The notes: generated by a model from the letters alone, not told the origin. 55,089 nucleotides of DNA from Lachnospiraceae bacterium (GCA_900752065.1 CAADTT010000084.1:1-55089); one strand, 5' to 3'; counted from the stretch's first letter, positions 16,251 to 25,867 are shown. Numbers and translations are program-made.

Positions 16251-19200
16251 TGCCTAAGAATCCAGATATTAAAAAAGTACTTGTTATCGGCTCCGGCCCC
16301 ATCGTCATTGGACAGGCGGCGGAGTTTGACTATGCCGGAACTCAGGCGTGCCGTTCCCTGAAGGAAGAGGGGATCGAGGTCGTCCTGCTGAACTCGAACC
16401 CGGCGACGATCATGACGGATAAGGACATTGCGGACAGAGTTTATATCGAGCCGCTGACCGTGGAGGTGGTGGAGCAGCTTATTTTAAAGGAACATCCCGA
16501 CAGCGTGCTGCCGACTTTAGGCGGACAGGCGGGGCTGAACCTTGCCATGGAGCTGGACGAGGCAGGATTTTTAAAGGAGCATAAGGTCAGGCTGATCGGA
16601 ACCACCTCCGAGACCATAAAGAAAGCGGAGGACCGTCTGGAATTTAAGAGTACCATGGAAAAGATCGGTGAGCCGGTGGCGCCGTCCCTTGTTGTAGAGA
16701 GTGTGGAGGATGGTGTGGCCTTCGCAGAAAAGATTGGCTATCCGGTGGTGCTGCGTCCCGCCTATACTCTGGGCGGAAGCGGCGGCGGTATCGCTCACGG
16801 CTATGAGGAGCTGGTGGAGATCCTGGAAAACGGGCTTCGCCTTTCCCGTGTGGGACAGGTTCTCGTGGAGCGGTGCATCGCAGGCTGGAAGGAAGTGGAA
16901 TATGAGGTGATGCGTGACAGCAATGGAAACTGCATCACCGTCTGCAACATGGAAAACATCGATCCCGTGGGCGTACATACGGGAGACAGCATTGTGGTAG
17001 CGCCCTCTCAGACGCTCGGTGACAAGGAATACCAGATGCTTCGAAGCTCTGCGTTAAATATCATCAGCGAGCTGAAGATCACAGGCGGCTGCAACGTACA
17101 GTTTGCCCTGCATCCCACCAGCTTCGAGTACTGCGTCATTGAGGTAAATCCCCGTGTCAGCCGCTCTTCTGCTCTGGCATCTAAGGCGACGGGCTATCCC
17201 ATTGCAAAGGTGGCGGCAAAGATTGCCCTGGGCTATACGCTGGATGAGATTAAAAATGCCATTACCGGGAAGACCTACGCCAGCTTCGAACCGATGCTGG
17301 ACTACTGCGTGGTAAAGATTCCGAGACTTCCTTTTGATAAGTTCATCAGTGCGAAAAGAACTTTGACGACGCAGATGAAGGCAACCGGGGAAGTCATGAG
17401 CATCTGCGACAACTTTGAGGGTGCGCTGATGAAGGCGATCCGTTCTCTGGAGCAGCATGTGGATTCTCTCATGTCCTACGACTTCACGGCGCTGGATGCG
17501 GACGGACTGCGCAGGCAGCTTGCGGTGGTGGACGACCGGAGGATCTGGGTGATCGCAGAAGCGATCCGCAAAGGGATCTCTTATGAAGAAATCCATGAGA
17601 TCACAAAAATTGACATCTGGTTTATTGATAAAATTGCGATCCTGGTGGAGATGGAGCAAGCGCTGAAGACGCAGGAGCTGACCGTGGAACTGCTAAAAGA
17701 GGCGAAGCGTATCGAGTTTCCGGATCCTGTGATCGCAGGGCTTGCCGGAAGGACGGAGGAAGAGATCAAAGAGATGCGCTATGCAAACGGCATCACGGCT
17801 GCCTATAAGATGGTAGACACCTGTGCAGCAGAGTTTGCGGCGGAGACACCTTACTATTATTCTGTATTTGGCAGTGAAAATGAGGCAGTGGAGACGAATG
17901 ACAGGAAAAAAGTTCTGGTGCTTGGCTCCGGCCCCATCCGTATTGGGCAGGGAATCGAGTTTGACTTCTGCTCTGTACATTGTACCTGGGCCTTTGCGAA
18001 GGAAGGCTATGAGACGATCATTATCAACAATAACCCGGAGACGGTAAGTACCGACTTCGATATTGCAGATAAGCTGTATTTTGAGCCGCTGACGCCGGAG
18101 GATGTGGAGAGCATCGTGAACATTGAGAAGCCGGACGGAGCGGTGGTGCAGTTCGGCGGGCAGACGGCGATCAAGCTGACGGAAGCTCTGATGAAGATGG
18201 GTGTGCCGATCCTTGGAACGTCTGCGGAGAATGTGGATGCGGCGGAGGACAGAGAACTGTTTGACGAGATCCTGGAAACCTGCGGTATCCCGCGGCCTGC
18301 GGGACACACGGTGTTTACCGCAGAGGAAGCGAAGAAGGCGGCAAATGAGCTGGGCTATCCGGTGCTGGTAAGACCATCCTATGTACTGGGCGGACAGGGA
18401 ATGCAGATCGCCATCAACGATGAGGATGTGGAGGAATTCATCGGTATCATTAACCGGATCGCTCAGGAACACCCGATCCTGGTGGACAAATATCTGGTAG
18501 GAAAAGAAATCGAGGTGGACGCGGTATGCGACGGCGAGGACATTCTGATCCCGGGAATCATGGAGCATATTGAAAGAGCGGGCATCCATTCCGGCGACAG
18601 CATTTCTGTCTATCCGGCGCAGAGCCTGAACGATAAAGTGAAAGCGACCATCGTGGAATATACGAAGAAGCTGGCGAAGTCGCTGCATGTGATTGGAATG
18701 ATCAATATTCAGTTCATCGTGTGCGGCGAGGATGTATACGTCATCGAGGTAAATCCCCGTTCCAGCCGTACCGTTCCCTACATTAGCAAGGTAACGGGAA
18801 TCCCCATCGTTCCTCTGGCAACGAAGGTCATCCTGGGACATAAGATCAAAGAGCTTGGCTATCCTACCGGGCTGGCTCCTGAGTCGGAGTATATTGCCAT
18901 CAAAATGCCGGTATTCTCCTTCGAGAAAATCCGTGGGGCGGATATCAGCCTGGGGCCGGAAATGAAATCCACGGGAGAGTGCCTGGGAATCGCAAAGACC
19001 TTTAATGAGGCGCTTTACAAGGCATTTCTGGGTGCCGGGATCAATCTTCCAAAATACAAAAACATGATCATGACCGTGAAGGATGCCGATAAGGAGGAGG
19101 CTGTGGAGATCGGCCGCCGCTTCGAGGCTCTCGGCTATAAGATCTATGCCACCCGAAATACGGCAAAGGCGCTGAATGCAGGCGGTGTCCATGCTATCCG

Positions 19201-19456
19201 CATCCGGAAGGTGGAGCAGGAGTCCCCGAATATCCTTGACCTGATTCTGGGACATGAAATCGATCTGGTCATCGATACGCCGTCTCAGGGCGTAGAGCAT
19301 TCCAGAGATGGGTTTATCATCCGCAGAAATGCGATTGAGACAGGCGTGAACGTGCTTACGGCGATGGATACGGCACGGGCGCTGGTGACCAGTCTGGAGA
19401 ATACGGATATTAAGAGGCTGACGCTGATCGATATTGCTACGGTGAAGAATATATAA
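16250..19456 (+). CDS. carB: Carbamoyl-phosphate synthase large subunit
   Basis: A 1068-residue subunit that makes carbamoyl phosphate from bicarbonate, ammonia and two ATP. It has two homologous ATP-grasp halves: about 1-400, beginning 'KVLVIGSGPIVIGQAAEFDYAGTQ', and about 550-935, beginning 'KVLVLGSGPIRIGQGIEFDF'. An oligomerisation domain lies between them, and a C-terminal MGS-like allosteric domain (about 936-1068) is the usual site for UMP/IMP/ornithine control. The length is normal and all key blocks are present. It overlaps carA by one base. Long open frames on the opposite strand are shadows. Confidence 0.97.
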   Translation: MPKNPDIKKVLVIGSGPIVIGQAAEFDYAGTQACRSLKEEGIEVVLLNSNPATIMTDKDIADRVYIEPLTVEVVEQLILKEHPDSVLPTLGGQAGLNLAMELDEAGFLKEHKVRLIGTTSETIKKAEDRLEFKSTMEKIGEPVAPSLVVESVEDGVAFAEKIGYPVVLRPAYTLGGSGGGIAHGYEELVEILENGLRLSRVGQVLVERCIAGWKEVEYEVMRDSNGNCITVCNMENIDPVGVHTGDSIVVAPSQTLGDKEYQMLRSSALNIISELKITGGCNVQFALHPTSFEYCVIEVNPRVSRSSALASKATGYPIAKVAAKIALGYTLDEIKNAITGKTYASFEPMLDYCVVKIPRLPFDKFISAKRTLTTQMKATGEVMSICDNFEGALMKAIRSLEQHVDSLMSYDFTALDADGLRRQLAVVDDRRIWVIAEAIRKGISYEEIHEITKIDIWFIDKIAILVEMEQALKTQELTVELLKEAKRIEFPDPVIAGLAGRTEEEIKEMRYANGITAAYKMVDTCAAEFAAETPYYYSVFGSENEAVETNDRKKVLVLGSGPIRIGQGIEFDFCSVHCTWAFAKEGYETIIINNNPETVSTDFDIADKLYFEPLTPEDVESIVNIEKPDGAVVQFGGQTAIKLTEALMKMGVPILGTSAENVDAAEDRELFDEILETCGIPRPAGHTVFTAEEAKKAANELGYPVLVRPSYVLGGQGMQIAINDEDVEEFIGIINRIAQEHPILVDKYLVGKEIEVDAVCDGEDILIPGIMEHIERAGIHSGDSISVYPAQSLNDKVKATIVEYTKKLAKSLHVIGMINIQFIVCGEDVYVIEVNPRSSRTVPYISKVTGIPIVPLATKVILGHKIKELGYPTGLAPESEYIAIKMPVFSFEKIRGADISLGPEMKSTGECLGIAKTFNEALYKAFLGAGINLPKYKNMIMTVKDADKEEAVEIGRRFEALGYKIYATRNTAKALNAGGVHAIRIRKVEQESPNILDLILGHEIDLVIDTPSQGVEHSRDGFIIRRNAIETGVNVLTAMDTARALVTSLENTDIKRLTLIDIATVKNI

Positions 19457-19479
19457 GAAACGGTCAAAAAGAATTTCTA

Positions 19480-19508
19480 TTGCCCTGCTTTCTGTATAAT
19501 GGTACAAT
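19480..19508 (+). promoter_or_regulatory. Promoter for the first AIM24 gene
   Basis: TTGCCC (19480-19485) and TACAAT (19503-19508) are 17 bp apart, 70 bp before the start codon. Confidence 0.5.
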
Positions 19509-19578
19509 GGCTTTATAAAAATAAGCGGCATACCGGACAGAAAACGGATGCCGCATTGAGAACAGGAGGAATCAGGTT

Positions 19579-20259
19579 ATGAGGTATGAGATTAAGGGAG
19601 AAACCCTTCCGGTCGTGATCTGCTACCTGGAAGCAGGGGAAAAGATGATCACAGAAGGCGGCGGGATGTCCTGGATGTCCCCGAATATGAAGATGGAGAC
19701 GACTACGAACGGCGGCATCGGAAAGGCATTTGGCAGAATGTTCTCCGGAGAAAAGATGTTTCAGAATATTTATACGGCTCAGGGAGCAGGCATGATCGCC
19801 TTTGCGTCCAGCTTTCCGGGATCCATCCGGGCGTTCGAGATCTCAAAGGGGAATGAGATGATCTTCCAGAAGAGCGCGTTTCTGGCAAGTGAGATGGGAG
19901 TCAATCTTTCCGTGCATTTCAACAAAAAAGTCGGTGCGGGGCTGTTCGGTGGAGAAGGCTTTATCCTTCAGAAGATCAGCGGAAACGGAGTTGCATTTGC
20001 TGAATTTGACGGTCATGTGATCGAGTACGAGCTTCAGCCGGGGCAGCAGATCGTGGTGGACACGGGACATCTGGCTGCTATGACGGCAGACTGCAAGATG
20101 GATATCCAGTCTGTGCCGGGAGTGAAAAATATGCTGTTCGGTGGAGAAGGCTTTTTCAACACCGTCATCACAGGTCCGGGGCGCGTATGGCTTCAGACGA
20201 TGCCGATCTCAAATGTAGCAGGCGCTCTGCGTCCGTATATTCCGACAGGAAATTCATAA
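19579..20259 (+). CDS. AIM24-family protein
   Basis: A 226-residue protein of the AIM24/TIGR00266-type double-stranded beta-helix family. It is glycine-rich, with repeated 'LFGGEGFILQKISG' and 'LFGGEGFFNTVITG' and the common 'EAGEKMITEGGGMSWM' start. No signal or membrane segment is present. Family members form ring-like beta assemblies whose function is unclear. AGGAGG lies 9 nt before the ATG. A small SdpI-like gene follows after 24 nt, and the two may form one unit. A second, more divergent AIM24 gene is at 44074-44829 beside terD. Confidence 0.88.
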   Translation: MRYEIKGETLPVVICYLEAGEKMITEGGGMSWMSPNMKMETTTNGGIGKAFGRMFSGEKMFQNIYTAQGAGMIAFASSFPGSIRAFEISKGNEMIFQKSAFLASEMGVNLSVHFNKKVGAGLFGGEGFILQKISGNGVAFAEFDGHVIEYELQPGQQIVVDTGHLAAMTADCKMDIQSVPGVKNMLFGGEGFFNTVITGPGRVWLQTMPISNVAGALRPYIPTGNS

Positions 20260-20283
20260 TATCGTATCAAAAGGAGCAGGCAT

Positions 20284-20679
20284 ATGTGGTTTTGGTGGTT
20301 TATGTTCGTGTGTGATTTGTTGATCCCGGTTCTTATGATCGTTGCCGGGAGAATGATGTGGAAGCATGCACCGAAGAGCATCAATGGCATCATAGGTTAC
20401 CGGACATCAAGATCCATGAAAAATATGGATACCTGGCAGTTTGCCCATGACTACTGCGGCCGCCTGTGGTGGAAAACCGGATGGATCCTGCTGCTTCCCT
20501 CTGCTCTTGTGCATCTGCCCCTGATCGGCAGTTCAGAGGATGTGACAGGGGCGGTGGGCGGAATCCTTTGTTTTCTCCAGTGTGCTGTTCTGGTGGCATC
20601 TATTTTCCCGACGGAGAGAGCGCTGAAAAAAACATTTACAAAAGAGGGGATGCGCAGGCAGACCCCGGAAGATAAATAA
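20284..20679 (+). CDS. SdpI/YhfL-family small membrane protein
   Basis: A 131-residue integral membrane protein with three predicted segments (about 5-25, 58-78 and 85-107). The motif 'APKSINGIIGYRTSRSMKNMDTWQFAH' is typical of the SdpI family, whose model member gives immunity to the SDP toxin in Bacillus. GGAGCAGGC precedes the ATG. It is convergent with a two-component system ending 11 nt away. A role in immunity or envelope stress is inferred from the family only; no toxin gene is seen nearby. Confidence 0.82.
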   Translation: MWFWWFMFVCDLLIPVLMIVAGRMMWKHAPKSINGIIGYRTSRSMKNMDTWQFAHDYCGRLWWKTGWILLLPSALVHLPLIGSSEDVTGAVGGILCFLQCAVLVASIFPTERALKKTFTKEGMRRQTPEDK

Positions 20680-20690
20680 TCAATCTTTGC

Positions 20691-21932
20691 TTACAGCGGC
20701 AGAAGTACAGAAAAGCAGGTGGCTTTTTCTGTGCTTGCCGCTGTAATTTTTCCCCCATGTCCCTGTACGATCGCCTGGGCGATGGAGAGTCCCAGCCCGT
20801 AGCCGTCCCGGATGCGGGAGCGGGATTTATCTGAGCGGTAGAAACGTTCGAAGAGATGGGGCAGCTCCTCCGGCGGAATCGGATTTCCGGTATTCTGTAC
20901 CGTAAGGCAAATGTTTTCTTTTTGCCGGGATAAAGTAAGGGTGACCTGCTTTTCCTCTCCTGCATATTTGCAGGCATTGTCCAGGAGGATGGACAGCAGA
21001 CGCTTCATCTGCTCCACGTCGGCGGACAGCATCAGATCCGGCATGATCTCCTGCTCCAGCGTGATGCCCTGCTCATAGGCTACAGGTTCAAAGAGAAGAA
21101 TCGTGTTCCATGTCAAGTCGCTGAGATTCAGAAGCGTCTTCTCAGAAGGAGCTGTATGGGCATCTGAGCGTGCGAGAAAGAGCAGCTCCTCCACCAGCTT
21201 TTTCATACTCTCAGCTTCAGACTGGGTACTTCGGATCCAGCGTTCCTGGCTGGAGATGGTTTCCGGCTTATGTGCCAGAAGAATTTTAAGATTTGCCAGG
21301 ATAACGGTCAGCGGAGTTTTCAGTTCGTGGGAGGCATCCGCAATAAACTGGTTCTGCTGGTTCCAGGCTTCCTCCACAGGGCGCAGCGCCCATCGGGAGA
21401 GAAAATAGCTGATGAAAAAGAGTACCAGCATACTGCCGGCAAATACCAAAAGGCAGGTGAGGGCGAGGTTTTTCAGCGAGCTTTCCGCATGGGAGACATC
21501 AACAAAGGCGATATGTAAGGAACTGCCGTTTTCCCGGGTCAGATAACGGAGGGAAAGGCTGTTTACCTTCCCTTCAGCTCCGGGGGTTTGGGGGACGGCG
21601 GCAACAGCCTCTGCGATGGTGTCGGAGGAGAATTCCCCGCCGCTTTCATGCAGGAGCCGGAAGGTTCCGTTCTCCGGTATCTCAACGGCAAAAACATGGG
21701 TGAGAGGACGATTTTCCTTTTTTCCCATTTCTCCCTTCCGATTTCTGGGAGGCAGGGGGGCATCGGGCGGTTCCTTCTGAATCACATCCAGAGCGTGGCA
21801 GAGACTTTCGTGGGCATCGATGCGCATATGGTGATAGCTGGAGAACCAGACGGCTCCCAGAACGCCTATCAGCAGAAGGGTAACGATGGTCATATTTGTA
21901 AAGATAAATTTTCTGCGGAGCTTATGGATCAT
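20691..21932 (-). CDS. Sensor histidine kinase
   Basis: A 413-residue membrane kinase, partner of the response regulator immediately upstream. TM1 is at about 11-32, an extracytoplasmic sensor at about 33-150 and TM2 at about 157-180. HisKA follows with the phospho-acceptor His in 'DASHELKTPLTV' (about 202). HATPase_c has the N box 'LLDNACKYA', 'NTGNPIPPEELPHLFERFYR' and 'GYGLGLSIAQAI'. The G1 box has Asn where Asp is commoner, a known variant in Firmicutes. The gap to the regulator gene is 10 nt. The signal is unknown. Confidence 0.92.
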   Translation of the reverse strand: MIHKLRRKFIFTNMTIVTLLLIGVLGAVWFSSYHHMRIDAHESLCHALDVIQKEPPDAPLPPRNRKGEMGKKENRPLTHVFAVEIPENGTFRLLHESGGEFSSDTIAEAVAAVPQTPGAEGKVNSLSLRYLTRENGSSLHIAFVDVSHAESSLKNLALTCLLVFAGSMLVLFFISYFLSRWALRPVEEAWNQQNQFIADASHELKTPLTVILANLKILLAHKPETISSQERWIRSTQSEAESMKKLVEELLFLARSDAHTAPSEKTLLNLSDLTWNTILLFEPVAYEQGITLEQEIMPDLMLSADVEQMKRLLSILLDNACKYAGEEKQVTLTLSRQKENICLTVQNTGNPIPPEELPHLFERFYRSDKSRSRIRDGYGLGLSIAQAIVQGHGGKITAASTEKATCFSVLLPL

Positions 21933-21942
21933 GGCAGCCTCC

Positions 21943-22620
21943 TTATGCTTTCGTCTCTGTCAGATGGTAACCTACCTTCCGCACGGCGGAAATTCCCACA
22001 CTGGAATGCAGATAGGCAAGTTTTTTTCTTAAAAAGGAAATATATGCTTCCACATTATTGTCTTCAGCACCGGAATCGCTGCCCCATACCTTTGTGATCA
22101 GAGTTTCTTTGGAACAGATGATCCTTGGGTTTGACATAAATATTTTCAGAATTTCAAATTCTTTAAAGCCCAGGTGGATCGATTTTTCCCCGCAGGATAA
22201 CTCAGAGGAAGAAAGGTTCAGGGTCAGGTCAGAAAATGTCAGCTCTTCGGGAAGAATCTCACCCTGCCTTCGGGAGAGGGCGCGGATCCTGGCGAGCAGT
22301 TCTTCGGGGACGAAGGGTTTTGTCATATAATCGTCCGCTCCGCAGTCCAGTCCGGTAATCTTATCCCGCACATCGTCTCTGGCAGTAAGCATGATGACGG
22401 GAGTGGAAATCCGCTGTTCCCGAAGTCCCTTTACCACTTCAAAACCATTTTTTCCCGGCAGCATGATATCCAGAACAATCACATCGTACAGACCGCACAG
22501 GCCGTAGCACAGCCCGTCTTCTCCGTTATAAACAGTATCAACAAGATATCCTGCTTCTATCATAATCTGTCCCAGAGCCTGGGCAAGTCTTGGTTCATCT
22601 TCTATGATTAAAATATGCAT
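21943..22620 (-). CDS. OmpR-family response regulator
   Basis: A 225-residue two-domain regulator. The receiver domain has acidic residues 'IEDEP' and the phospho-acceptor Asp in 'IVLDIMLPG' (about 51), with Lys in 'MTKPFVPEEL'. The winged helix has 'CSKETLITKVWG' and 'VRKVGYHL'. MHILIIEDEP is the conserved start and has AAAGGAGG 7 nt upstream, so the start at 22620 is chosen over one 27 nt further out. It is the first gene of the operon. A repeated site upstream suggests self-control. Confidence 0.93.
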   Translation of the reverse strand: MHILIIEDEPRLAQALGQIMIEAGYLVDTVYNGEDGLCYGLCGLYDVIVLDIMLPGKNGFEVVKGLREQRISTPVIMLTARDDVRDKITGLDCGADDYMTKPFVPEELLARIRALSRRQGEILPEELTFSDLTLNLSSSELSCGEKSIHLGFKEFEILKIFMSNPRIICSKETLITKVWGSDSGAEDNNVEAYISFLRKKLAYLHSSVGISAVRKVGYHLTETKA

Positions 22621-22659
22621 GGCGGCGCCTCCTTTTTTACTTATCATATCATAACCTTC

Positions 22660-22691
22660 ATTATATAGGAAGAAGCTGAAATTAAGCTGAA
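22660..22691 (-). promoter_or_regulatory. Promoter with 11-bp-phased direct repeats upstream of the regulator
   Basis: On the minus strand TATAAT lies at 22660-22665. In place of a good -35 there are two AAGCTGAA copies (plus-strand 22673-22680 and 22684-22691) exactly 11 bp apart. OmpR-type regulators bind such tandem sites, so this is a likely autoregulatory site; that is inference. Confidence 0.5.
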
Positions 22692-22911
22692 AAAGAACGG
22701 GCTGACGCTATGTCCGCAAAACGAAAATGGCATCGGCAAATTCTGCGGAAAAGACTGTAAGGATTTTTCAGTTTGTGTTATACTGTATAGTAAAATGTCA
22801 GGATTGTGAAAGTGTGAAATGCGGAACAATCCGTATGGCAGCTTTTGCGCTTAATATCGATAGCAAACGTCCCGTGAAAGCGGGGCGAACACAGGAACGA
22901 GGAGAAATTTG

Positions 22912-25113
22912 ATGAAATCATTAGTAATAGCAGAAAAACCCTCCGTGGCACGGGATATCGCCCGTGTGCTGCACTGCCAGAAAAAATTGCCCGGCGCACT
23001 GGAAGGGCAGGAGTATGTGGTGACCTGGGCGCTGGGACATCTGGTGACGCTGGCGGACCCGGAGGAATACGATAAAAAATATGCCCAGTGGAATCTGGAG
23101 ACGCTGCCTATGCTGCCGAAGAAGATGCAGCTTGTTGTCATCAAACAGACAGCAAAACAGTTTAAGGATGTGAAGACCCAGCTCTGCCGGAAAGATATCG
23201 GACAGGTAGTGATCGCTACGGATGCCGGGAGAGAGGGGGAGCTGGTGGCACGCTGGATTCTGGAGAAGGCAGACTGCCATAAGCCGGTCAAAAGGCTGTG
23301 GATCTCCTCTGTCACCGACAAGGCGATCCGCGAGGGATTTGCCCACCTGAAAGACGGCAGGGAGTATCAGAATCTCTACGCTGCAGCCGTGGCGAGAGCG
23401 GAGGCGGACTGGCTGGTGGGCATAAACGCTACCAGGGCGCTGACCTGCAAATATAATGCACAGCTTTCCTGTGGCCGTGTACAGACACCGACGCTGGCAA
23501 TGATCGCCAAACGGGAAGAGGAGATCCGGAAATTCAAGCCGGAGGAGTATTTTGGCATGAATCTCCAGGCCGGAGGCGTGCGCTGGACCTGGCAGGACAA
23601 GAAGAGCAGGGGGACGCGCACCTTTCAGAAGGATCGTATGGATGAGCTTTTTAAAAAGCTGAAAGGGCAGAAGCTCGTAATTACTGCTGTTGAGAAGTCC
23701 TCAAAGAAGTCCGGTGCACCAGGGCTTTATGATTTGACGGAGCTTCAGAGGGACGCAAACAAAAAGTTCGGTTATTCTGCAAAGGAGACGCTGAACATGA
23801 TGCAGCGGCTTTATGAAAATCATAAGGTGCTCACCTATCCGAGAACAGATTCCCGTTATATCAGTACGGATGTGGCGGAAACTTTAAAGGAGCGTCTGCG
23901 CGCCTGTGCCGTGGGACCATACCGGAAAATGGCCGGGAGCCTCGCCATGAAGCCCATCAGGACAAATGGTTCTTTTGTGGACAATAAGAAGGTCAGTGAC
24001 CATCATGCGATCATTCCCACAGAGCAGTTTGTACAGCTCGATCATATGACGGTGGATGAGCGCAGAATTTATGATCTGGTGGTGCGGCGTTTCCTGGCGG
24101 TTCTCTATCCGCCGTTTGAATATGAGCAGACGACCATGCGGGGGGAGGCAGCAGGAGAGACCTTCACGGCAAAAGGGAAAATTGTAAAATCCCTGGGATG
24201 GAAGGAGGCTTACGAGAATCTTTCAGATCTGGACGAAGAAGAGGATGAAGGAACAGAGAGCGGTATCGGTGAACAGACGCTTCCGGAGATGAAAAAAGGA
24301 AGCAGCTTTGCCGTTGAGCGTGTACAGATTACCAGCGGAAAGACGAAGCCGCCTGCACCGTTTAACGAGGCAACGCTTCTGTCCGCTATGGAGAATCCCG
24401 TAAAATATATGGAGTCTAAGGATGCGGCGGCAGCGAAAACTCTTGGAGAGACAGGAGGGCTGGGAACCGTGGCGACCAGGGCTGATATCATCGACAAGCT
24501 GTTTCATACCTTCCTGATGGAAAAGCGGGGAAAGGATATCTATATTACCTCTAAGGCGAAGCAGCTTCTGGAGCTGGTGCCGGAAGACTTAAAGAAACCG
24601 GAGCTGACGGCTGCCTGGGAGATGAAGCTTTCCGGTATCGCCAAAGGCACCATCCGAAAGGAGGATTTTCTGAAAAATATCAGGGAATACACCCGGGAAA
24701 TCGTAGGAGAGATCAGGACAGGAGACGGAACTTTCCGTCATGAAAACCTGACGAATAAAAAGTGTCCGGTATGCGGAAAACGGATGCTGGCGGTCAACGG
24801 GAAAAACAGCAAGCTGCTGGTGTGTCAGGACAGGGAGTGCGGGCACAGGGAGACCATCTCCAGGGTCACAAACGCCCGGTGTCCCAGGTGCCATAAAAAG
24901 ATGGAAATGTATGTGAAGGGAGAGGAAGAAACCTTCATCTGCGTCTGTGGCTACAAAGAGAAGCTGTCTGCCTTCAAATCCCGCCGGGAAAAAGAAGGGG
25001 CAGGCGTGAACAAAAAAGATGTGCAGCGGTATCTGAATCAGCAGAAGAGGGAGGCAAAAGAGCCCTTGAACAATGCATTTGCGGATGCTTTTGCAAAATT
25101 AAATTTAAAGTAA
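22912..25113 (+). CDS. topB: DNA topoisomerase III
   Basis: A 733-residue type IA topoisomerase that relaxes or decatenates DNA by single-strand passage. The Toprim domain starts 'LVIAEKPSVARDIARVL', with 'TDAGREGE' at about 104-110. The catalytic tyrosine is Y309 in 'TYPRTDSRY'. Arch and gate domains run to about 600. The C-terminus has cysteine-rich zinc ribbons ('CPVCGKRM', 'CQDRECGHRE', 'CPRCHKKM', 'CVCGYKE'; about 618-683). The start is ATG at 22912 after GAGGAGAAATTT; a TTG three bases before it is less likely. Plasmid and ICE relatives exist, but the surroundings here look chromosomal. Confidence 0.94.
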   Translation: MKSLVIAEKPSVARDIARVLHCQKKLPGALEGQEYVVTWALGHLVTLADPEEYDKKYAQWNLETLPMLPKKMQLVVIKQTAKQFKDVKTQLCRKDIGQVVIATDAGREGELVARWILEKADCHKPVKRLWISSVTDKAIREGFAHLKDGREYQNLYAAAVARAEADWLVGINATRALTCKYNAQLSCGRVQTPTLAMIAKREEEIRKFKPEEYFGMNLQAGGVRWTWQDKKSRGTRTFQKDRMDELFKKLKGQKLVITAVEKSSKKSGAPGLYDLTELQRDANKKFGYSAKETLNMMQRLYENHKVLTYPRTDSRYISTDVAETLKERLRACAVGPYRKMAGSLAMKPIRTNGSFVDNKKVSDHHAIIPTEQFVQLDHMTVDERRIYDLVVRRFLAVLYPPFEYEQTTMRGEAAGETFTAKGKIVKSLGWKEAYENLSDLDEEEDEGTESGIGEQTLPEMKKGSSFAVERVQITSGKTKPPAPFNEATLLSAMENPVKYMESKDAAAAKTLGETGGLGTVATRADIIDKLFHTFLMEKRGKDIYITSKAKQLLELVPEDLKKPELTAAWEMKLSGIAKGTIRKEDFLKNIREYTREIVGEIRTGDGTFRHENLTNKKCPVCGKRMLAVNGKNSKLLVCQDRECGHRETISRVTNARCPRCHKKMEMYVKGEEETFICVCGYKEKLSAFKSRREKEGAGVNKKDVQRYLNQQKREAKEPLNNAFADAFAKLNLK

Positions 25114-25131
25114 ACTTGAAAGAGACAGTAT

Positions 25132-25175
25132 AAAAGGACAGATGAGGTCATTATATGCGAACATCTGTCCTTTTT
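25132..25175 (+). terminator. Terminator of topB
   Basis: A 13-bp stem (AAAAGGACAGATG with CATCTGTCCTTTT) has a T-rich tail and starts 19 nt after the stop codon. Confidence 0.8.
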
Positions 25176-25376
25176 AAAATACTTTGTAAAAAGGGAGAGC
25201 CGGGACTGTGCGGGTCCCGGCGGGTTATGAAAAAGATTTTTGAAAAGGTCTGTGCCTTATTCGTTTCTTAATATAACGAATAAATGTGAAGAAAATATGA
25301 AGCGAATGTGAAGAAAATAAGAAAAAAAGCTGAAATGCTTTTAAGGTATGGGAGGAAAATTAATTTGAAAAAGGGC

Positions 25377-25405
25377 TTTACAAGTCAAAAAAAATGTGGT
25401 AGAAT
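25377..25405 (+). promoter_or_regulatory. Promoter of tRNA-Arg
   Basis: TTTACA (25377-25382) and TAGAAT (25400-25405) are 17 bp apart, 20 bp before the tRNA 5' end. The upstream DNA is very A-rich. Confidence 0.7.
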
Positions 25406-25425
25406 TCATTTTGTTGTTAAGAAAT

Positions 25426-25499
25426 GTGCGTTTAGCTCAGCTGGATAGAGCGTTTGGCTACGGACCAAAAGGTCGGGGGTTCGAATCCTCTAACGCACG
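25426..25499 (+). tRNA. tRNA-Arg (ACG)
   Basis: GTGCGTT pairs with AACGCAC. The anticodon loop CTACGGA, closed by TTTGG/CCAAA, gives ACG. The T-arm holds GGTTCGAATCC. The discriminator base is G and CCA is not encoded. It has its own promoter and terminator. Confidence 0.94.
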
Positions 25500-25502
25500 G
25501 TG

Positions 25503-25536
25503 AAAGGTTCTTGTCTGTTGGACAGGAACCTTTTTT
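25503..25536 (+). terminator. Terminator of tRNA-Arg
   Basis: A 13-bp stem (AAAGGTTCTTGTC with GACAGGAACCTTT) with loop TGTTG is followed by more Ts. Confidence 0.85.
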
Positions 25537-25570
25537 AATGATAATATTTGTTGAAGAGGGATAAGTTAAA

Positions 25571-25843
25571 ATGACAAATTTTGTGAAATGGTACGGTGCC
25601 GTGAATCTGTTTGTTTTTCTTTTCTATGGTATCGATAAGTGGAAGGCGGTACACCACAGATGGAGAATTTCAGAGTCCATGCTGCTTGGAGCATCCGTGT
25701 TTGGAATATTTGGCGCTTTGCTGGGAATGGTGTTTTGGCATCATAAGACAAAAAAGCCGAAATTCTACCTTGGTATTCCAGTCATCATGATTTTGGAGGC
25801 GGCAGCGCTTGGCCTGTATTTTACATGCATCGCTAAAGTTTAA
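25571..25843 (+). CDS. DUF1294 small membrane protein
   Basis: A 90-residue protein with three hydrophobic segments and the DUF1294 signature: 'YGIDKWKAVHHRWRISESMLL' followed by 'GMVFWHHKTKKPKF'. The family is a small membrane protein of unknown role. An AAGAGGGATAAG site precedes the ATG. It lies just after the tRNA-Arg terminator and is convergent with the carbamate kinase gene. Confidence 0.85.
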   Translation: MTNFVKWYGAVNLFVFLFYGIDKWKAVHHRWRISESMLLGASVFGIFGALLGMVFWHHKTKKPKFYLGIPVIMILEAAALGLYFTCIAKV

Positions 25844-25845
25844 GA

Positions 25846-25867
25846 CTCCCGCAGGTTACTGCGGGAG
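25846..25867. terminator. Hairpin between DUF1294 and carbamate kinase genes
   Basis: A perfect 9-bp stem, CTCCCGCAG with CTGCGGGAG, has a 4-nt loop. There is no long T run, but it sits between convergent stops and probably serves both. Confidence 0.45.

Noticed and set aside
17693..19531. A 612-residue open frame on the minus strand
   Set aside because: It lies opposite carB, whose two ATP-grasp halves are intact; the minus frame has shadow composition and no family signature.
25199..25221. GC-rich hairpin CCGGGAC/GTCCCGG after topB
   Set aside because: It lacks a T tail and follows an already adequate terminator; no function can be supported.
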